Shown: piece after piece, positions 58,332-64,000 of the stretch
Layout: every line of letters begins with the position of its first letter
Numbering within the stretch: the stretch's first letter is position 1
DNA from: Begonia masoniana
Taxonomy: Eukaryota; Streptophyta; Magnoliopsida; Cucurbitales; Begoniaceae
Assembly: GCA_022432975.1 (NCBI GenBank)
Contig: CM039510.1
Coordinates: forward strand, 34,218,454-34,282,453
DNA: 64,000 nt
Direction: 5' to 3'
The notes under the pieces: model-generated
Database searches by the model: none
Seen by the model: the letters and a program-made list of their open reading frames with translations, nothing else
What the model was told of the DNA's origin: nothing
Made by a program: the position numbers and the translations under genes

Positions 58332-59732
58332 ATGGCAGGTGATGATAGCACATGATACGTTATTGAAAAATTTGATGGGACAGATTTTGCATTCTGGAAA
58401 ATGCAAATCGAGGATTACTTGTACTGGAAAAGACTTCATCTTCCTTTGAATGCGAAAACAGAGAAGATGGAAGACGGTGAATGGAATCTCCTCGATAGAC
58501 AAGTTTTGGGAGTCGTTCGATTGACGCTAGCCAAAAGCGTTGCTCACAATGTGGCGAACGAGAAGACCACCGCAAGTCTGATGAAGGCTCTATCTGATAT
58601 GTACGAGAAACCATCTGCGAATAATAAGGTATTTATTATGAAGAAGCTTTTTAATATAAAGATGATTGATGGTGCTTCTGTCGCAGCGCATCTGAATGAG
58701 TTCAATACTATTGTGAATCAATTGCTATCTGTGGAAATTGATTTTGAGGATGAGGTTCGTGCCCTAATTTTGTTGGCTTCTCTACCGAATAGTTAGGAGC
58801 CTATGAGAGCTGCAGTTAGTAACTCAGTTAGAAGTGCTAAACTGGTATTCACCGATGTGAGAGATCGCATTCTTGCCGAGGAGGTTCGTAAGACTGATTC
58901 TGGTGAAACATCGACAGGCTCAGCTCTGAATGTTGAAAATAGGGGCAGAATTCAAAGTAAAGGTCCGGGCAATAGAAATCGAAGTCAGAGGAAGTCTGGA
59001 AAACACGCCAACTTTGAGTGTTATCATTGTGGCAAGAAAGGACACATGAAGAGATTTTGTCACAAGTTTCTTCGGGAGAATTTGAATGCCAAAGGAAATG
59101 AAAAGATGTTCGAAGAGGGTGACATAAACGAGGAGGCAGACACAGCCACCGAGGAGTCTTTTAGTGTGTACAACGAGGATGTTGTAAATTCTGATTGCCA
59201 AGATACGAGTTGGGTGATTGATAGTGGCGCTTCAATACATGCCACTTTGCGGAGAGATTTCTTTACGTCCTACACTTCGGGTGATTATGGAAGTGTGAGA
59301 ATGAGAAATGGTAACGTTTCAAAAGCCATTGGTATGGGAGATGTGTGTTTAGAGACCAACATCGGCAACACCTTGGTTTTGAGAGGTGTGAAGCACATCC
59401 CTGACATCTGCAAGAATTTGGTCTCGACTGGTAAGCTCGACGACGAAGGGTTTGACAACACCTTTCGTGATGAAAAATGGAAGCTTACCAGAGGTTCATT
59501 GATTGTGGTGAGATGAGAAAAATACTCCTCATTATATGTGATGCATGCGAAGATCGTGGATTCCACAGTCAATGTGATGGGTAATAAGGTTGTAAAGTTT
59601 GTGAATTCACCTTCTAGGAGAAAGGTTGAGAAGACTCGGAAGAAGTCAGGTTCTCAGGTGAAGTTCAGGTTGGGATCTGAGGGTACATCAGAGACGGTGA
59701 GTCAGCCTATTACAGATGTTTAGTCATCAGTT
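58332..59732 (+). pseudogene. Copia-3 gag and protease
   Basis: Starts MAGDDS at 58332, hits a TGA at 58353, then continues KFDGTDFAFWKMQIEDYL (gag motif) to a TAG at 58794, and MRAAVSNSVRSAKLVF to 59516. CCHC knuckle CYHCGKKGHMKRFC near 59020; the protease active site DSGAS, in WVIDSGASIHATL near 59220, is intact. After a TGA at 59514 the same frame runs on with YSSLYVMHAKIVDS to 59723, then the element passes to its 3' region without integrase or RT. Three nonsense codons in otherwise alignable sequence indicate moderate age. Confidence 0.88.
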
Positions 59733-60183
59733 TCAGTTTCACTTCAGAATGGTATCGTCAAAGGGAAAACCATGCGGGAGGTTAAAACTCCGGGACGATA
59801 TGATGAAACTTTGGGTTATGTATTGAATGTGTTCGAGGGTAACGATTCCTGTGTGGAGTCTTCAATATGTTCAGAGGTAGTTCGTTGCGACAACCTTGAT
59901 AGTTCAGTGATACCATGGAGGAGGAGATGTGATTTCTTCTCAAGTAAGTCTCTCAAGTTTAAGCGGAGCTTAAACTTGAATGGTATCGGATGCTGAGTTG
60001 GCCCATCTGGGGCTTGTGTGGGAGAGGTGCTTATTTTTTTAATGGAGTTTTGCAGATTTGTTTCCTTACACCGGAATTTCATTGAAGGTGGAGATTGTTA
60101 GAGTTTAGTGTTCTGGATTCGCTTTGGATTGGGCTGAGTAGCCCATTGAATCTCTCACGTGGAATTCGTGTCAAGGTGGAGTT

Positions 60184-60448
60184 TGATAGAATTTGGTGTG
60201 ACCCGAATTCTAGTGGGCCGGGTCGGGCCCGTATATCAATATTAGGGTTTTACGTTTTCTCTATATATTGATACTTGAGTCGCAAAACTCATTGTACCGA
60301 ATTGATATTAATGATTCTCTTCTCTGCCCGTGGTTTTTTTCTCTTTCTAGGGTTTCCACGTAAAATTCGGTGTCCATTATTTTCTCATTTTTTTTTCGGT
60401 ATTTTTTAATCGTTCGTTACACATGGATTAAGGTGTCTAATCCTAACA
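60184..60448 (+). repeat. Copia-3 3' LTR
   Basis: Preceded by AAGGTGGAG (polypurine tract). A second AAGGTGGAG followed by an LTR-start-like TTGTTAGAGTTTAGTG lies about 85 bp upstream at 60085. Confidence 0.92.
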
Positions 60449-61460
60449 CACAAGACTATAAGTGTTAAGCAGGTTTATAAAACAAGGATGAAAGAGGATG
60501 GCACAATTGATAAGTACAAGAATTTGGTATGGATTACAAGGTATTGGTTGCTATAGTTGCAAGATAAGACACAATTAGATTGATGATTGTGTTTGTAGCT
60601 CAACACTCTTGGCACAGATTCCAATTGGAAGTAGATTCAATATTTTTACCTGGAGAATTGCAAGACGAGGTATATGTAGATCAACCTTCTCTCGATGTGA
60701 AGTTGTGTAATGAGTTTAGTTTATAAACGTAAAAATAAAAAACATTATATGGACTAAAACAAACTCCAAGAACTTGGTATACTCATATAAATGCTTCTTT
60801 TTTAAGGAAATGTTGTCCAAAGTGTCCATATGACCAGTAGAAAAGTTGTTGAACATGGAAGAAAAATGCTAATGATCTGTTTATACGTAGATGATTTGAT
60901 CTATTTAAGAAATGACAAGACTATGTTTGAAAGTTTAAGCAATCCATCAAGTTGGAGTTTGATTGATTAATCTTGGGCTAATAATGCATTATTTTCTTGG
61001 CATAGACTACTGCGTGAATTTTTAGATAAGTTTGAAATGAAAAAGTGCAACTCTGTCACTACTCCAGCAAAAAAAGTTCCAAGCTTGTAAAAAATCCAGC
61101 AGGAAGGAAAGTTAATAGCACTCTTTACAAGCAAATAGTTGGAAGCTTGATGTACTTGACAACAACCAGGCCTGATGTAATGCAAGCAGTAAGACTAATT
61201 AGACGATATATTGAGAGTCCAAAAGAAAAATTGTTGAAGAGCTTCAGGTTAATCAACTGGGTTCTGCTCAAACTTTTGGTGAAAATAGTTCAGCCATGGG
61301 AGATGCAAGCACATAGATGTGAGATGCCATTTCTCGCATTATCTTACAAAACATGGAATTATCGATCTTATTTATAGTAGAAGTTAAGATCACATCACTG
61401 ATATTTGTCCCAAACCTCTCAAATTTGCAAGTTTTTTGAAGCTGAGGAAGATTCAATTTG

Positions 61461-62188
61461 AAGATTGATTATGCATTTGTTTAACTCAATATTTGCAAAT
61501 GTTCAGTTTAAGGAAGGGTTAGTTGGTTATTTGATCCAATCATTTAGGAGTTTGATTTTCATTTATTATTCTCCATGATTTTTTCCTTTATTTCTCGTAG
61601 TTGCTCAGTTGTTAATTTGTTACTCATTAGTTTGTTATCATTTTGTGTGGAGTCATTCAGTGCTTTTAATACAATATTGTCTGTTTTGGATCGGAATCCG
61701 TACAATTTTGTTATTAAGATTAGCCCAAAACGCGTTGTCTTATGTAGAATTATGTAGGGAGGAGAACTCTACTTATAAACCACTCAATTTACACTTTATC
61801 AAGCAATATGAGATTGTGCACCCCAATAGTATGAACTGAGCCTTCAAAATCAACAAAATCTTAAGTCATCGTTGTCTTAACAAAGCGATGGCTGGCACAT
61901 TTTGCATCTTTGGAAGGCTAGTTTTACTCTATTCATCTAGTCTAATTATGCAAGTCTCTTAAGTGGTGAACGAGAGTTTGAGACGTCATAATACGAAGGG
62001 ATATATGAGCAGGTCATTGCATAAAGTCCAGAAAATCTAATTTATCTGAGCATTGACGACAAAACACAAGCCTTAGTAAAAGTAGGGTGAGCTAGACGTA
62101 ATCCACTGCCTTTGATTCCGCATGATTTTCCTCCTCATTTTCTGCTGCAGCTTCAACGCTCGGCTCCTTGCTTTTCGCCCACAACACA
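61461..62188. other. Possible Copia-4 3' LTR and intergenic DNA
   Basis: 61522-61760 may be the LTR that follows the Copia-4 tract. The rest shows nothing I can name. Confidence 0.35.
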
Positions 62189-62197
62189 CTATAAAGG
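62189..62197 (+). promoter_or_regulatory. TATA box upstream of an unrecognised ORF
   Basis: CTATAAAGG lies about 80 bases before the ATG at 62273, after a less AT-rich stretch with C-rich motifs. Spacing and a C/A-rich leader resemble an ordinary plant promoter. Confidence 0.45.
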
Positions 62198-62272
62198 CTC
62201 ACCACCAACACAACTCCCCCTAAAACACTGCATTCATTCAACAAATTTCAGTCTACGACCAAACCCAGGTCC

Positions 62273-62551
62273 ATGTCTACTCATTCAACGCTTGTTTTGA
62301 AAGAAAATGCAGAATGGTTGGTGAAGTGGAAAGAATGTAATCACCTTCCCAGGCTAATGCTCTCGTTCAAAAGGAGTAAAGAGCCAGCCATGGTGACGAC
62401 AAAATTCCTTGGCGTTGACATAGCTAGGAAAACAGGGCCATTCTTTTTCATCACCCAGCTTTGCAACACATTTGAGAAGAATGTCACGAAACAGCCCTGC
62501 CAAAACCTATCAACTTGTCAGCATACTATTATTACTATATCTGTTAATTAA
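62273..62551 (+). other. Unrecognised 92-codon ORF, possibly a truncated gene
   Basis: Starts MSTHSTLVLKENAEWLVKWK after the TATA box and leader. It has a Lys/Arg-rich middle (LMLSFKRSKEPAMV) and then FLGVDIARKTGPFFFI. I do not recognise a family. The last third reads into AT-rich sequence just before the Copia-5 LTR, so the gene may have been cut by that insertion. It could also be a chance frame. Confidence 0.35.
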
Positions 62552-62583
62552 TCTTAATTAGTTTTATAATCAATTTTTTCCAG

Positions 62584-62744
62584 TTAGTATATATATATAT
62601 GGGTAAATTGTACATGTAATGAGATACTTTTCAACAGTAAAGAATACAGAATAAAATATTCAAAACTTCTCCCGTCTGCATCTTCTTCTTCTTCTTCCTC
62701 ATTCTCTTCTGCATACGTCTCACCCCTCTCTCATATTTCTCAAC
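62584..62744 (+). repeat. Copia-5 5' LTR (approximate)
   Basis: Starts about TTAGTATATATATATATGGG, contains AATAAA near 62652 and a CTTCTTCTT run, and ends ATTTCTCAAC directly before a tRNA-Met primer site TTGGTATCAGAGCC at 62745. The left boundary is approximate. Confidence 0.6.
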
Positions 62745-62825
62745 TTGGTATCAGAGCCTACGACATCCTCAAGTTCTATAATTCCCTCCTCCCCTCTGGA
62801 CGCCTATCTCCCACTATTTCCTCCG

Positions 62826-63923
62826 ATGAACCAAACCTTAACCATAAATCTAGACTCCACAAATTATTTATTCTGGAAAGCACAAATTCTCAATATCGTC
62901 ATAGCAAATGGTATTGAAAACATACTTGACGGCTCTTTTCCTGCTTCCCCTCAGTTCTTGGATTCCCTCTCCCTCCAGCTCAACCGGAATTTCATGCTTT
63001 GGCAACGCTACAATCGGCTTATTATGAGCTGGATCTTCAGCTCCCTCTTGGACACCATACTGCCACAGATTATCAGCTTACACACAGCCAGCAAAATCTG
63101 GCTTGCTCTCGGTCAAATCTATGCATCTTCTTCACTAGCCAGGATCACGGACCTCAGAAGCCACCCTCATACTCTGTCGAAGGATGGCCTTTTAGCAAAT
63201 ATATATATCCAGAAACTTACCTCGCTGTGCAATACTCTGTCCGCAATCAGCGAGCTTGTCTCTTACCGTGATCAGGTAATATATTTTCTCAACAGATTAG
63301 GGAGCGATTACAATCCGTTCGTGACTTCAATCATGAATCGTGCCGACCAACCCCCTCTGGACGAGATTTATAGCTTGCTCCAGAGCTATGATTTTCGACT
63401 GGAAAACCAGAACCCTACTGCTCCGTTCCCAAATAGGAGCTCCCTTCAAGCCAATGCCGCCGTCCAGAGCTTCCATCGTCCTCCTCGGCCGTTCAGCCAC
63501 ACTGAATACAGACCTAGGTCTGCGCCCCCTTCAGCAAATTTTCAAGGCTCCTTCAGGTCGGGTAATCCACAAGTCTGGCGCTCCAACCGGCCCAATTCCA
63601 ACTCTCGTCCCAAGTGCCAAATCTGCAACAAGTTGGGTCATGTGGCTTCAATCTGCTACCATCGGATGAATGGATCCTACAGGCCAGCCCAAGTCCCTCA
63701 TTCACACGCCTTTCAGTCACAAACCCATAACCCACCAGCCTTTCAGTCTCAACACAATCAGCAGCCCCTTAACCACTCCAACTCCAGCCAACCTCAAATC
63801 AACACAGCAGGAATTTTACCCCTACCGTCCCCGTCCACCGCAAACACTGCTGCTCCGTGGATGCTGGATTCCGGCGCAACCCAGACGTCTCACCCCTCTC
63901 TCATATTTCTCAACTCAACTTAG
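62826..63923 (+). pseudogene. Copia-5 gag and start of protease, fused to LTR tail
   Basis: First ATG after the primer site is at 62826 (MNQTLTINLDSTNYLFWKAQ); the frame is also open upstream without ATG. It has the gag motif L-x-x-x-N-Y-x-x-W, a Pro/Ser/Gln-rich linker, a CCHC knuckle CQICNKLGHVASIC (near 63630) and the protease site WMLDSGAT (near 63870). Directly after that the sequence becomes a copy of the LTR's last 30 bases (63883-63915), which supplies the last residues and the stop. Protease, integrase, RT and RNase H are deleted. The deletion joint lies at a short shared ACGTCTCACC, suggesting microhomology-mediated loss. Gag itself has no stop and may be translatable. Confidence 0.85.
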
Positions 63924-64000
63924 CAAAACCTTTTCTTCTCTTCTTCTCTCTTGGGAATATTATTAACAAACAGTTGGTGATCAAAATCAAAGTAAAAAAA
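63924..64000. other. Flank of Copia-5
   Basis: Host-like or older sequence after the truncated 3' LTR. No feature is seen. Confidence 0.4.

Larger units (their letters stand above)
57113..60448 (+). mobile_element. Copia-3, short gag-protease-only Copia element
   Basis: LTRs are 266 bp and 265 bp (57113-57378 and 60184-60448; start TGTTAGAATTT/TGATAGAATTT, end CTAATCCTAACA). Target cacaa is duplicated at 57108-57112 and 60449-60453. A diverged tRNA-Met primer site (AGTATCAGAGC) follows the 5' LTR. Internally there is a GC-rich leader, gag, protease and a short tail; integrase, RT and RNase H are absent. It would depend on enzymes from another Copia element. Confidence 0.92.
56912..61460 (+). 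mobile_element. Copia-4 relic, split by Copia-3
   Basis: Only the RT to RNase H part remains. Left of Copia-3: WMSNYEVT, then WDSTTFEVVVK and AIEEENLAIEKNNTWKLIEL (56912-57110), the start of a Copia RT. Right of Copia-3: KQVYKTRMKEDGTIDKYKN (60460), LPGELQDEVYVDQPS (60655), TLYGLKQTPRTWYTH (60750), then TLYKQIVGSLMYL and TTRPDVMQAVRLI (61120-61200). Stops and frameshifts are frequent. A 3' LTR may follow the purine tract AAGGAAGGG at 61513 but no matching 5' LTR is in the window. Confidence 0.8.

Overview
This is nuclear DNA from a flowering plant, most likely a eudicot. The evidence is the plant-type transposons (MULE, hAT, Ty1/Copia, and Ty3/Gypsy of the Athila/Tat type), tRNA primer-binding sites typical of plant retroelements, plant promoter and splice signals, a caulimovirid-like coat protein relic and a phytocystatin gene. 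The window is a gene-poor block of nested transposable elements. Only one host gene looks intact. No rRNA, tRNA, CRISPR or bacterial features were seen. Layout: (1) 428-4270, a degraded Mutator-like element (MULE-1) with two convergent genes. (2) 4950-13384, a second member of the same type (MULE-2) with long inverted termini, an 8-bp target duplication and outward-in promoters in both termini. A solo LTR (6262-8988) interrupts its transposase. (3) About 13640-15690, an inverted-repeat element that has captured the start of a Raf-like kinase gene; a hAT-type non-autonomous element (13791-14658) sits in its left arm. (4) 16835-17185 (minus), a phytocystatin gene. (5) 19160-31304, a tandemly repeated, defective pararetrovirus-like segment (coat-protein ORF plus intergenic region), split by Copia-1 (23640-29737, minus). 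(6) 32664-32990, a hAT BED-finger fragment. (7) 33653-55864, Copia-2, whose gag is interrupted by an Athila-like Gypsy element (35057-51527), which is itself interrupted by two solo LTRs of one family in opposite orientation (36830-38987 and 44781-47824). (8) 56912-61460, a Copia-4 relic split by Copia-3 (57113-60448), a gag-protease-only element. (9) 62189-62551, an unrecognised short ORF behind a TATA box, followed by the gag-protease part of Copia-5. Target-site duplications found at seven insertions let the order of events be read: Copia-2 is older than the Athila element, which is older than the two solo LTR insertions; Copia-3 came after Copia-4; Copia-1 came after the viral-like relic; solo LTR-1 came after MULE-2. 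The most unusual observation is the two-gene MULE family. Besides the transposase it carries a convergent second gene whose product has an FYAN-motif domain, apparently related to the accessory ORF of the Athila-like retrotransposon in the same window. The TIRs of MULE-2 consist of repeated hairpin-forming palindromes followed by a TATA box, a pyrimidine-rich leader and a splice donor on each side. A second point of concern is a 0.4-kb imperfect duplication flanking a 43-bp tandem array at 46.2-47.9 kb, which may be an assembly error.
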